Notes: a model not told the origin generated them from the letters alone. A stretch of DNA of 39,444 bases from JAZKJD01 sp040384585 (GCA_040384585.1 JAZKJD010000014.1:1-39444); one strand, 5' to 3'; positions 1 to 7,524 are shown, counted from the stretch's first letter. Translations and numbers: made by a program.

Positions 1-104
1 CGCGCTCGCAATGACGAAAAATGCTTTACTATCGCTTCAACCAAAAATTAACTGTCTTTTCAATAGCTTACTTCATCCTAATGCATTTTTTGTAGCGTGC
101 AAAG
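1..104 (+). repeat. Dispersed repeat, copy 0 (left part outside window)
   Basis: The segment begins with CGCGCTCGCAATGACG and ends with TTTTTGTAGCGTGCAAAG at 87-104. The same 18-base end recurs at 1981-1998, and inverted or degenerate versions occur at 1806-1823, 31660-31675 and 39354-39371. This is one end of a short non-coding repeat with inverted termini whose other end lies outside the window. No open frame is visible. After the MITE at 114-247 is mentally removed, the similarity to copy 3 continues through to about 277, ending in GTGCCCTTAA. Confidence 0.6.
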
Positions 105-113
105 ACGTGAATT

Positions 114-247
114 CAGGGCAATCGCGCTATAAACCCTTTATATATAAGGGATGAAGCCTGAATCAGAATTCAAAACTTAACTAAATTTAACAATGATTTT
201 TTCGCTTTTGTTTGAAAATACCGAGAAAACATAGCGCGATTGCCCTG
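114..247. mobile_element. MITE-like element with 17-bp perfect terminal inverted repeats
   Basis: CAGGGCAATCGCGCTAT at 114-130 is exactly inverted at 231-247. The 134-bp element is flanked by a direct repeat, GACGTGAATT, at 104-113 and 248-257 (11 bp if the following C is counted). Perfect termini, a target-site-like duplication and no coding capacity are the signature of a non-autonomous miniature transposon. Removing it rejoins a copy of the dispersed repeat that is otherwise intact, so this is an insertion into another repeat. The transposase family that mobilises it cannot be told from the sequence. Confidence 0.8.
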
Positions 248-272
248 GACGTGAATTCTAATTAGAGGTGCC

Positions 273-289
273 CTTAATCATCCCTTAAG
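273..289 (+). promoter_or_regulatory. PmrA-box-like site upstream of the 421 gene
   Basis: CTTAAT, five bases, then CTTAAG fits the YTTAAK-N5-YTTAAK consensus known for the response regulator PmrA in enteric bacteria. Ten bases further on is a possible -10 hexamer, TATTCT at 300-305. PmrA is known to control Dot/Icm effector genes in Legionella and Coxiella. The site lies 131 bases before the ATG at 421. Binding is inferred from the pattern only. Confidence 0.45.
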
Positions 290-420
290 GCTAACACCTT
301 ATTCTCTGCCGAGTGCCCATAGTTAAAAATATTGTTTTTTCAAAGTCTAGCAAGCTGTATCTAATTACGTGGTAAAAACCAATATGAATTTTTCAACACA
401 CTCATTGTCTAATTAATTAT

Positions 421-1827
421 ATGACTCTTCTAGATCAAAAACAATCGACTCCTAATCTTACAAATAGCGTAGAAAATGAACAGGCGGATAATATCTATCC
501 GTTTATTATAGATTGTAGCATCAATGAAAAAGGAGATATTATTATCTATGAGATCCAACCATTTATTTATTCTGGATTCGGGAGAAAAAATTCAGAACTT
601 AAAACGGCTTTTGAAAAAGCTTTTCCTGAAATTTCTGTTGAAATAAAGTGCAGAAAACTTTCTTTTACCTCGAAAGGGGAAACTAATAAAAAAATGCTTA
701 TCACGGATAGCTATTATCCTTTAAATAACCCAAATACTTATGACTATATCCACACACCTTTTAAGTTTGTGCTAGATGGACTATGTAATAAAATAAGTCA
801 AAGGCTTTATTTACCTCCTGAAGCTTCTCCAGAATACACCTTGTTCGATCTATCTTTAGATACAAATCAAGAAATAAAAAGAGTAATCAGCTTTTTTAAA
901 CAAAAAAATATAACTAAAATAGTTATAAAGCACCCTAACTCATTTGAGGGTAAAGGTAACGTATTTATTGATTCTATTCAGAATGAAAATGCGATAAAGC
1001 AAGGGGTAAAAAAAATAAAAAGAATTTTTAGTAGTACTCAGAGATCTCTCCCCACGCATCTGCTTGTAGAGGAGCAGAAGATATTTCCAAGAATTAGTAG
1101 CAAAACGAAAGATAAAAAACCGGTTTTTATAGTCTACAGAGTAGTTGGAATAGCAAATAGTAATGGAGTTTTTGGATACTTCATTGCTACAAAATCGATT
1201 TCAACCGGTATTGATTCTCATAAACGAAGCGAATTAAAATGTTATTTTGGTGAGGAAAAAAAGAAGGTAATAGGTCCTAAATGGACTACTAGATATTGTG
1301 GTACTAAGGATAAATACTTTAATCTAGGTAATAAAAAAATTATTATAAATTCAGAAACTTTAAACAAAGTTTTTAAATCAACTTACAAGTTTTATTGTGA
1401 TTTAGACACTACGCTCTTGAAGTTTAATGAAGATCACTATAACCCTTTAGTTTTAAATAAAAAAAATAGCGATGAGCTTTCTGATCCAGAGTTTAAAAAA
1501 ATACAATATCAGGAACAGCTTGATAAAAAAATATGTGAAGATTTGTTTTTACAATTAAAAAATCTAGGTTTAGTAAATTGGATAAGAATGGGTAACAAAA
1601 AAGAAAATCTTGTTATTCTCATCTCAATACCAAAAAGAGAAAAATCCTTAAAAGATTCTTTAAGGGCTGCAGGAGCTAGATCTTCACCAGGCTTCTTTCT
1701 TTTCCTATCTAGTAACGTAACGATTACTATTAAGTTGGCTAGTTACCGTATTCTTATAGATTCTATTAAACCAATCATAACCAAGGCTAAAAAAGAAAAT
1801 GAAAGCTCTGTACGCTACAAAAATTAA
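421..1827 (+). CDS. Unrecognised 468-aa protein, weakly ATP-grasp-like; candidate effector
   Basis: No family is recognised with confidence. Some segments recall ATP-grasp enzymes: a beta-strand and glycine loop IVIKHPNSFEGKGNVF (about 167-182, with K170, G176 and G179), LLVEEQ (about 214-219, acidic adenine-contact position) and VFIVYRVVG (about 235-243, R240). The N-terminal stretch around residues 31-56, with YEIQPF and SGFG, resembles the metal-binding strand that normally comes last in ATP-grasp folds, so the order is unusual. There is no signal peptide or membrane segment. The protein is rich in Lys, Asn and Ile, as lineage-specific genes here are. The start lacks a clear Shine-Dalgarno sequence. 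The last six codons and the stop lie inside the terminal inverted repeat of the element at 1806-1998, so the C-terminus was reshaped by an insertion. A PmrA-like box precedes the gene. Function is unknown; an effector role is inferred from context. Confidence 0.7.
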   Translation: MTLLDQKQSTPNLTNSVENEQADNIYPFIIDCSINEKGDIIIYEIQPFIYSGFGRKNSELKTAFEKAFPEISVEIKCRKLSFTSKGETNKKMLITDSYYPLNNPNTYDYIHTPFKFVLDGLCNKISQRLYLPPEASPEYTLFDLSLDTNQEIKRVISFFKQKNITKIVIKHPNSFEGKGNVFIDSIQNENAIKQGVKKIKRIFSSTQRSLPTHLLVEEQKIFPRISSKTKDKKPVFIVYRVVGIANSNGVFGYFIATKSISTGIDSHKRSELKCYFGEEKKKVIGPKWTTRYCGTKDKYFNLGNKKIIINSETLNKVFKSTYKFYCDLDTTLLKFNEDHYNPLVLNKKNSDELSDPEFKKIQYQEQLDKKICEDLFLQLKNLGLVNWIRMGNKKENLVILISIPKREKSLKDSLRAAGARSSPGFFLFLSSNVTITIKLASYRILIDSIKPIITKAKKENESSVRYKN

Positions 1828-1998
1828 AAAGCGGCAAGGGTGACAGTAAATGCGACTTCTTTTTGTGGCGAAAACCAGAAAAAAAGTGCATTCGCTGGCA
1901 GGAGCTATGCCAACCACTTCTTATCCTATGAAAATCCAATATATTTTCTTTTATCAATCACTTAATTGTTAAATCCTGTTTTTTTGTAGCGTGCAAAG
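1806..1998. repeat. Dispersed repeat, copy 1, with inverted ends
   Basis: CTCTGTACGCTACAAAAA at 1806-1823 matches the inverted form of TTTTTGTAGCGTGCAAAG at 1981-1998 at 16 of 18 positions. The 193-bp body, with ACTTCTTTTTGTGG and a CCAG-poly-A stretch, is clearly similar to 31527-31675 and, more weakly, to 39354-39444. It has no coding capacity. It supplies the final codons of the upstream gene and separates it from convergent hemF. Confidence 0.7.
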
Positions 1999-2105
1999 AA
2001 ATGAAAGTGAAGATTCATTAAGGTATATCTAACAAATACACAGCGCATACTTACCCCCACCTCCAAGCTGAGATCCTTTCCGCTTGCATACTATGAATTA
2101 ATAAA

Positions 2106-3023
2106 TCAAAAAATCCAATCACGTGGTACTAAAAACCTTTCTACCAACTCTGATTCAGGAGAACCTGGTTCCGCTTGCCAATGATACTGCCAATTCGCCT
2201 GTGGCGGCAGTGAAGTCAAAATAGATTCGATTCTACCGCCACTTTGCAAACCAAATAAAGTCCCTCGATCATAAAGGAGATTAAACTCCACATAACGACC
2301 GCGACGATAGGCTTGAAACTGTCGTTCCCGTTCTCCATAGGATTTTGCTTTGTGTCGCCGTAGGATAGGGAGATAGGCTGATAAAAAATGATCGCCAATA
2401 CGTTGCATAAAGGCAAAACAGGTCTGAAAATCCCACTGATTGAGATCATCAAAAAAAATGCCACCAATACCACGCAACTCTTTACGGTGTTTTAAATAAA
2501 AATATTCATCACAATTTTTTTTGTATTGCGCATAAACATCCTTACCAAAAGGATCGCAAGCTACCTTAGCCGTACGATGCCAATGTTGGCAATCCTCTAA
2601 AAAAGCATAATAAGGCGTTAAGTCAAATCCACCACCAAACCACCAAACAGGATCTTTTTTATTGCTTGGTTTGAGTATAATAAAGCGTAAATTCATATGC
2701 ACAGCCGGCACATAGGGATTGCGTGGATGAATCACTAACGAAAGGCCCATGGCTTGAAAAGGTGTTGCTTTGCATTGCGGATGTCGTGCTGTCGCACTAG
2801 CAGGCAAATTCACGCCAGAAATATGCGAAAAATTAACGGCACCTCGTTCTATCAATTGGCCTTCTGTCAAAACACACGTTTTTCCGCCTCCCCCTTCTTC
2901 GCGCAACCAATCATCGGCTATAAATTTTTCCTTGCTATCTTCTTTCTCTAAGGCAAAACAAGTATTTGCTTGTAATTGCAACAAATAATCCTTGATAGCA
3001 GGAATAATTAGTTCATAATTCAT
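2106..3023 (-). CDS. hemF: Oxygen-dependent coproporphyrinogen III oxidase
   Basis: This enzyme converts coproporphyrinogen III to protoporphyrinogen IX by two oxidative decarboxylations using O2, late in haem synthesis in the cytoplasm. The family signature WWFGGGFDLTPYY is at about residues 127-139. The conserved histidines H99, H109, H149 and H179 match the spacing of the four metal/active-site histidines of the E. coli enzyme. At 305 aa it has the usual length. The start ATG has only a poor ribosome-binding site. It is divergent from hemJ, 79 bases apart, so two consecutive late haem steps share one intergenic region. It implies an oxygen-dependent haem pathway. The annotation is secure. 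Confidence 0.97.
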   Translation of the reverse strand: MNYELIIPAIKDYLLQLQANTCFALEKEDSKEKFIADDWLREEGGGGKTCVLTEGQLIERGAVNFSHISGVNLPASATARHPQCKATPFQAMGLSLVIHPRNPYVPAVHMNLRFIILKPSNKKDPVWWFGGGFDLTPYYAFLEDCQHWHRTAKVACDPFGKDVYAQYKKNCDEYFYLKHRKELRGIGGIFFDDLNQWDFQTCFAFMQRIGDHFLSAYLPILRRHKAKSYGERERQFQAYRRGRYVEFNLLYDRGTLFGLQSGGRIESILTSLPPQANWQYHWQAEPGSPESELVERFLVPRDWIF

Positions 3024-3077
3024 AGTAATTTTTTTACAGTCTTACAGCATTTTAGCTCAGACAGTGAGGAGTGACAA

Positions 3078-3116
3078 ATGGGCGCTTACTTTTTTGTGAA
3101 CGATGGCCTGGATTAA
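3078..3116 (+). CDS. Possible 12-codon leader ORF overlapping the hemJ start
   Basis: A strong Shine-Dalgarno sequence (GAGGAG, 3066-3071) is followed six bases later by ATG and the frame MGAYFFVNDGLD, which stops at 3114-3116. The hemJ ATG at 3103 lies inside this frame, in a different phase, and has no good ribosome-binding site of its own; an in-frame stop immediately upstream rules out a longer HemJ. The arrangement suits translational coupling, in which ribosomes ending on the leader reinitiate at hemJ. It could also be chance. Confidence 0.4.
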   Translation: MGAYFFVNDGLD

Positions 3117-3525
3117 AGCTTTCCATATTATCGCCATGGTAGCGTGGTTTGCCGGTCTATTCTACCTACCCCGATTGTTTGTCTATCATGCACAAGCCAA
3201 GGATACCCTAAGTCTTGAACGGTTTACCCTCATGGAGCATAGACTGTATTACTTTATCATGGCTCCTGCTGCTTTACTAACGATCATGCTGGGGTTTTTA
3301 TTAATTAGCGATTCGCCCATGTACTATTTACATGCGCGATGGATGCAAGCAAAGTTATTCTGCGTCTTATTACTGATTATTTTTCATCTTTATTCTGGAA
3401 AACTCCGCAAAGACTTTAAACAAAATAAAAACCAACATTCCACTCTATTTTATCGGTTTTTCAACGAGTTCCCTACGCTGATGCTGATTGTCATTGTCAT
3501 TCTTGCTGAAGTCAGACCTTTTTAG
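3103..3525 (+). CDS. hemJ: Protoporphyrinogen IX oxidase, HemJ type
   Basis: HemJ oxidises protoporphyrinogen IX to protoporphyrin IX in the inner membrane and is the usual enzyme of bacteria that lack HemG and HemY. The N-terminus MAWIKAFHIIAMVAWFAGLF is characteristic, with the conserved His at position 8 in the first helix. Four hydrophobic helices follow across 140 aa, the normal length, with YLPRLFVYH just after helix 1 and a final helix LMLIVIVILAEVRPF. It is divergent from hemF. The next gene on the strand begins 72 bases later. Translation may be coupled to a leader ORF at 3078. Confidence 0.92.
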   Translation: MAWIKAFHIIAMVAWFAGLFYLPRLFVYHAQAKDTLSLERFTLMEHRLYYFIMAPAALLTIMLGFLLISDSPMYYLHARWMQAKLFCVLLLIIFHLYSGKLRKDFKQNKNQHSTLFYRFFNEFPTLMLIVIVILAEVRPF

Positions 3526-3596
3526 GGTACTGGTAATTGAATTGGTACTATTATTTATGGTAGCCTTGCCTGATTACATCAGAAAATGGAGTTTAC

Positions 3597-3869
3597 ATGA
3601 ATATCCGTATCCCGATCTCAGCTCTCCTATTGCTATTGGTGTCGCAACTGGTGTTGGCAGCAGTTCCTGGTGTACTGCCGCCTGAGTATTTGCGCGTACC
3701 TCAATGGCAGAAATGCGTGGACAAAATCGCTTGCAGTAATGCAAAATATCTCTGTTTACCGAAAGTAAAACCTAGCGATTGCCCTCTTGAATCTTGGGAA
3801 CAATTGACAAGCAAACACTTGATACCCTACTGTTCCGAAGGCTGTAACCGCTTCTTACAAAAGCACTGA
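3597..3869 (+). CDS. Small secreted Cys-rich protein (90 aa)
   Basis: Not a family I can name. A classical signal peptide spans about residues 1-21 (basic NIR, then a Leu-rich core ending LVLA-A). The mature part of about 69 residues has six cysteines in the order CVDKIAC, YLC, DC, YC, GC, which suggests disulphide bonds in the periplasm or outside the cell. GGAG lies seven bases before the ATG. The segment C-x-x-x-IAC...YxC...LIP resembles the mature region of the 108-aa secreted protein at 19054, so the two may be divergent paralogues. It lies downstream of hemJ on the same strand and may be co-transcribed. Function unknown. Confidence 0.75.
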   Translation: MNIRIPISALLLLLVSQLVLAAVPGVLPPEYLRVPQWQKCVDKIACSNAKYLCLPKVKPSDCPLESWEQLTSKHLIPYCSEGCNRFLQKH

Positions 3870-4049
3870 TTTCTATAGAAGAACAAGCTATTAGCAACAA
3901 TTTGTCTAAAACATCAGTATATTAGCATGGGCAGCTAACGATTTGATTGATCATCTAGAGAATAATCAACCACATGGGTATGCTGCCTTAGGTGTTGGAG
4001 ACAGCAGTGGTTTATAGAGCCAAAAGGGCAAATACCAAGATATCAAGAA

Positions 4050-4235
4050 TTATAGCGCTACCATTTCAAAATCTTCTTTCATGGCGCCACATTCGGGACA
4101 GCGCCAGGTAAGAGGCACATCATCCCAACAGGTTCCAGGAGGAATGCCATCCTCCGGCCAACCTTTTTCCTCCTCGTAAACAAACCCACAAAGTAAACAC
4201 ATATATTTTCTAAACACTTTAGCATTTTCTAGCAT
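4050..4235 (-). CDS. Rubredoxin
   Basis: This is a small iron carrier of one-electron transfer. Two knuckles, MCLLCGF (C13, C16) and CPECG (C46, C49), bind the Fe(Cys)4 site. Between them are the family residues Y20, GWPEDGI and W44. The 61-aa length and the C-terminal DFEMV are typical. The first ten residues extend slightly beyond most rubredoxins, and there is an extra Cys at 36. It stands alone, with no rubredoxin reductase or alkane hydroxylase nearby. Elsewhere it is found in electron transfer to oxidases or in oxidative-stress defence; the partner here cannot be seen. Confidence 0.93.
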   Translation of the reverse strand: MLENAKVFRKYMCLLCGFVYEEEKGWPEDGIPPGTCWDDVPLTWRCPECGAMKEDFEMVAL

Positions 4236-4309
4236 TTTTCAACTCTTTTTAAATAGATTGCTTGCACAAGCGCATTACCAGCCCATCGATAGGGTTTACC
4301 ATACTATCC

Positions 4310-6328
4310 CTAGGAAAGTGACGTAGCAAGACCCCCGGCCCCAGGCAAACTTCTCAATTCTTGTTGTGCTTTCTGTTTATTTTCCTGATGAGGTATCGAC
4401 CTAGAAAAAAAAGAAAATGTCTTTAGGAAACTTCTAGAAAATACCGTATTCCTTGCAACACGAAAGGCAGTAAAAAAAGTAGGCTTTCTTTCTACTATCT
4501 CCTGTATAGAAGGAGAATTAGCTTCCAAGGGAAGCACTATTTTTTTATCTTGTTCTTGCGAGAAACTCACAGAAAAATAACGTTCCACCATGCCGATAGC
4601 GCCTAAATAAGCCGTACTCTTTATCAGAGGAGCAAATAAATGCTGTAAAAATAATTGGTTCACTCTCTCTGTCACCCCTGGCCAAAGTTCAGGCTTATCT
4701 GACAACTCCCATAGATGATAAAAGCCATACTCCATTTCCGTGATCATTAAAAAAGCGATAATGTTTATACATTTTTCAGCGGATTTATTGACTCTATTCT
4801 TCACACACGCCTTGATAAGACCTTCAACAAGTGAAATAGTCGATAGTAAGCCAAAAAACACAGGATTTAAGGAGGCAAAGTAAACTAAGCTAACCCTAGG
4901 TAACAGCTTTAATAACGCTTTCAGATAAGCATGCGCCGTGCTAGCATCGACAATACCTTCAAAAAAGCCTTGGCAAAGCGGTAATGTCAGAGAATAGTTA
5001 AGGGATCTCAGCAAAGAAACAGAATCCATTGAGGATTGACTGTGGCTTACATCTGTTTGCATCGTTTTATTTAAAGTAAGAGAAAAGCGTCTAAGTCTAT
5101 CCCCACGATAGTCCGAATCACTAGTATTAGAACGGTCAATATCAAATAAAAACCGAGTGAATACATTTTCTTTTACCAACAGACGAATAGGACGTGTGAT
5201 GGTAATGAATTGATTGAATATAGAAACATTCAATTGGAAACTTTCTAATTCGGCTATTTTTCCAATCAATAGACAATCTGAACGTAAACGGATATCGCTG
5301 CCTACGCTAAGTTCCGTTTCATTTTGTTTCATAGCACAATAAATAGGGCCATTCAAACTCACTATTTTTAAAGCCTCTGCTATATTCTCTACAAAATAGT
5401 TAGATTGTGTTATCTCTAGGGTCGCATTTTCTTGAGAAAGAATAGAATAATGAAAACCTTCAGCATTTTTCAAACTATTTAGTAATTCAGCTAGCTGGAC
5501 CTCATCCCGGTTGAGTCGCTCAATACCACTGATTAAATAATAATTGGGAAGCTCAAAGACACGCTCTGATAAACTATCAGGCGCTATCGTATAAATAGCC
5601 GTAGCGAGTGCTGCGAGATCTTGATAGGTATAAAGATTAGGATAGCCTGAATATTTTTTTAATAAATAAAAATAAGTTTCTTTCATTTCCTCTGAAAATG
5701 CATAATCTTCCAGTAATATTTCAGTAATTCTTGTTTCATTTAACCTCCGAAAAGGCTCTAACATTTTTACAGGGTAATGCTGAATGGAAAAAAGTGAGGC
5801 GGGTGTATATTCCATGGTTTGAAAAACACTACCATAAGAATATAGACTCAACACTTTTGACATTTCCCCCTTGCTTATATTATTAAGATCGGGCTTAGAT
5901 ATATCAGTAACTAATATATTATTGGTTTCTTCTAGCATATGCGCATGTTTAATTCCTAGCGCATGATTGATTTCATGTAAAATGATTCCCGCGCCAAACT
6001 GTTTAAATAATGGATGTTCACTATTGCAAGTGATAGTGGAAAAAGGAGGCAATTCGATAATATCGCTTTCCCTATCTTCAAGAAAAAATTCATACAAAAA
6101 TCCCTTATTTTGGTAGCTACAAACTCCCGTCGTGTTAACCTCCGATAGTGAATAACTAAAAACGATAGAATTTCCGTATTGGCGCTTCAAAAACTCGATA
6201 TCTAAAGAGCAATTCTTATTGTGTGAAATTAACTCCAATGGCTTATAAACAATGCGGGAAAGTCCTAACTGATTAAAATTTTCTATGGCTATTTCTATTA
6301 TCCCACTATAATAGGGATCTTTTGCCAT
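4310..6328 (-). CDS. Metzincin-type zinc metalloprotease-like protein, candidate effector
   Basis: The zinc-binding motif HEINHALGIKH (H118, E119, H122, G125, H128) is that of metzincins such as matrixins and astacins. A Met-turn candidate, QTMEYTP (M172, Y174), lies about 44 residues after the last His, as the fold requires. The remaining 500 residues are not recognised; about 465-600 hold several hydrophobic, helix-rich stretches. There is no signal peptide. The C-terminus is Gly/Ser/Leu-rich. The ATG used here has no good Shine-Dalgarno sequence and would begin inside the catalytic domain. The same frame stays open for 36 codons upstream and encodes ILTLSYDY, the expected first strand of a metzincin domain. 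The well-placed start at 6450 is one base out of phase because of a 10-A run. The real product is probably about 713 aa and made by slippage, or the gene is phase-variable or decaying. A host-directed protease role is inferred. Confidence 0.75.
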   Translation of the reverse strand: MAKDPYYSGIIEIAIENFNQLGLSRIVYKPLELISHNKNCSLDIEFLKRQYGNSIVFSYSLSEVNTTGVCSYQNKGFLYEFFLEDRESDIIELPPFSTITCNSEHPLFKQFGAGIILHEINHALGIKHAHMLEETNNILVTDISKPDLNNISKGEMSKVLSLYSYGSVFQTMEYTPASLFSIQHYPVKMLEPFRRLNETRITEILLEDYAFSEEMKETYFYLLKKYSGYPNLYTYQDLAALATAIYTIAPDSLSERVFELPNYYLISGIERLNRDEVQLAELLNSLKNAEGFHYSILSQENATLEITQSNYFVENIAEALKIVSLNGPIYCAMKQNETELSVGSDIRLRSDCLLIGKIAELESFQLNVSIFNQFITITRPIRLLVKENVFTRFLFDIDRSNTSDSDYRGDRLRRFSLTLNKTMQTDVSHSQSSMDSVSLLRSLNYSLTLPLCQGFFEGIVDASTAHAYLKALLKLLPRVSLVYFASLNPVFFGLLSTISLVEGLIKACVKNRVNKSAEKCINIIAFLMITEMEYGFYHLWELSDKPELWPGVTERVNQLFLQHLFAPLIKSTAYLGAIGMVERYFSVSFSQEQDKKIVLPLEANSPSIQEIVERKPTFFTAFRVARNTVFSRSFLKTFSFFSRSIPHQENKQKAQQELRSLPGAGGLATSLS

Positions 6329-6450
6329 TTCTTTTGAATAATCATAGCTTAGTGTTAAGATATTATCTTTACTACTAGACCATAATTCTTGTAATGCTTC
6401 TTTAGATTTGAGGACAACACGTTTATTCCGAATAACTTTTTTTTTTGCAT
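6329..6450 (-). other. Out-of-phase N-terminal segment with poly(A)10 slippery tract
   Basis: AAGGAG (6457-6462) sits six bases before an ATG at 6450. The frame then reads C plus ten A residues (6437-6446) and yields only a 32-aa peptide, ending at 6352. Adding one A (or losing two) puts this start in frame with the 36 open codons upstream of 6328 and with the metalloprotease. Homopolymer runs of this length are known sites of polymerase slippage in AT-rich endosymbionts and of phase variation in pathogens. A sequencing error in the run cannot be excluded. Confidence 0.6.
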
Positions 6451-6543
6451 AGTAAACTCCTTGTTATATTTAAAAAAATGACACGCTAAACAATAGTGAC
6501 AAGCTTAGAAAATCAAGACGAGAAGAAAAATAGTATATAGCAC

Positions 6544-7524
6544 TTATTTTTGCATATCAAATAACGCATTAATAAATTCTTTAGATGAAAATACCTGTAA
6601 ATCATCGATACCCTCACCGAGTCCAATAAAGCGAATCGGTAACGCAAGCTTTTTCGCAATGGAAAAAACCATACCCCCTTTTGCAGAGCCATCGAGTTTA
6701 GTCAGTGCTATTCCCGTTATTTGGATAGCTTTATGAAATAGCTCTGCTTGGACTAAGGAATTTTGACCCAGGCTTGCATCCAGGATCAACAAGGTTTCAT
6801 GTGGTGCAGTTGCATCTAATTTTGCTAGTACTTTTTTTATTTTATGCAACTCTTGCATCAAATTCTCTTTCGTGTGCAAACGACCGGCGGTATCGGCAAT
6901 TAAGACATCGATATTTCGCGCTTTAGCGGCTTGTAAGGCATCATAAATTACAGAAGCACTATCAGCTCCCTGATGTTGAGCGATGAGAGGCGCCTGATTT
7001 CGTTCCGCCCATATCGCTAACTGTTCGGTGGCAGCGGCACGAAAGGTATCCCCTGCGGCCAACATGACTTGTTTTCCTTGTTTTTTAAAATAATGCGCTA
7101 ATTTTCCGATAGTGGTAGTTTTACCAACCCCATTCACACCCACAAGCAAAATGACGTAAGGTTTATGCTCCGAATTTATGGCTAAGGGTTTTTCGCAAAC
7201 CTGTAATAACGTTACCAAGTGTTGTTGTAATACTTCCCATACCGCATGACCATCTGCCAATTGTTTGCGCTGCAGTTGATGACTTAAGTCGTCAATAATT
7301 TCTTCTGTTACCGAAGCACCCACATCAGAACCTAACAGTAAATTCTCTATCTCTTCGATTAAATCTGCATCTACCGTTTTTTTACCTAATAGTAAAGTCG
7401 CAAGGCCGTCTACCAATTGATGCCGAGTTTTCTGCAAACCCTCTTTTAAACGCGTTAAAAAAGCTGGTTTTTTGGATTCTGATACCACGTCAGAAGACGC
7501 TTTTCGTTTTAAAAAATTAAACAT
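6544..7524 (-). CDS. ftsY: Signal recognition particle receptor GTPase FtsY
   Basis: FtsY docks SRP-ribosome complexes at the membrane and hands them to SecYEG, with mutual GTP hydrolysis between it and Ffh. The NG domain fills the protein: a helical N domain at about 25-110, G1 GVNGVGKT (129-136), DTFRAA (159-164), G3 DTAGRLH (211-217), TKLDGSAKGG at about 275-284 and the closing GLGEGIDDL. At 326 aa it lacks the long acidic A domain of E. coli FtsY, which is common in many bacteria. AGGT precedes the start. The ftsE/ftsX genes that often follow are absent; rsmD, often linked with ftsY, is about 1 kb away on the opposite strand with an effector-like gene between them. Confidence 0.97.
   Translation of the reverse strand: MFNFLKRKASSDVVSESKKPAFLTRLKEGLQKTRHQLVDGLATLLLGKKTVDADLIEEIENLLLGSDVGASVTEEIIDDLSHQLQRKQLADGHAVWEVLQQHLVTLLQVCEKPLAINSEHKPYVILLVGVNGVGKTTTIGKLAHYFKKQGKQVMLAAGDTFRAAATEQLAIWAERNQAPLIAQHQGADSASVIYDALQAAKARNIDVLIADTAGRLHTKENLMQELHKIKKVLAKLDATAPHETLLILDASLGQNSLVQAELFHKAIQITGIALTKLDGSAKGGMVFSIAKKLALPIRFIGLGEGIDDLQVFSSKEFINALFDMQK

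Noticed and set aside
3910..4017. Short open stretch reading NISILAWAANDLIDHLENNQ and onward, with no start codon
   Set aside because: It looks protein-like and may be a gene relic, but it is only about 35 codons, has no start and matches no family I know, so I do not call a feature.
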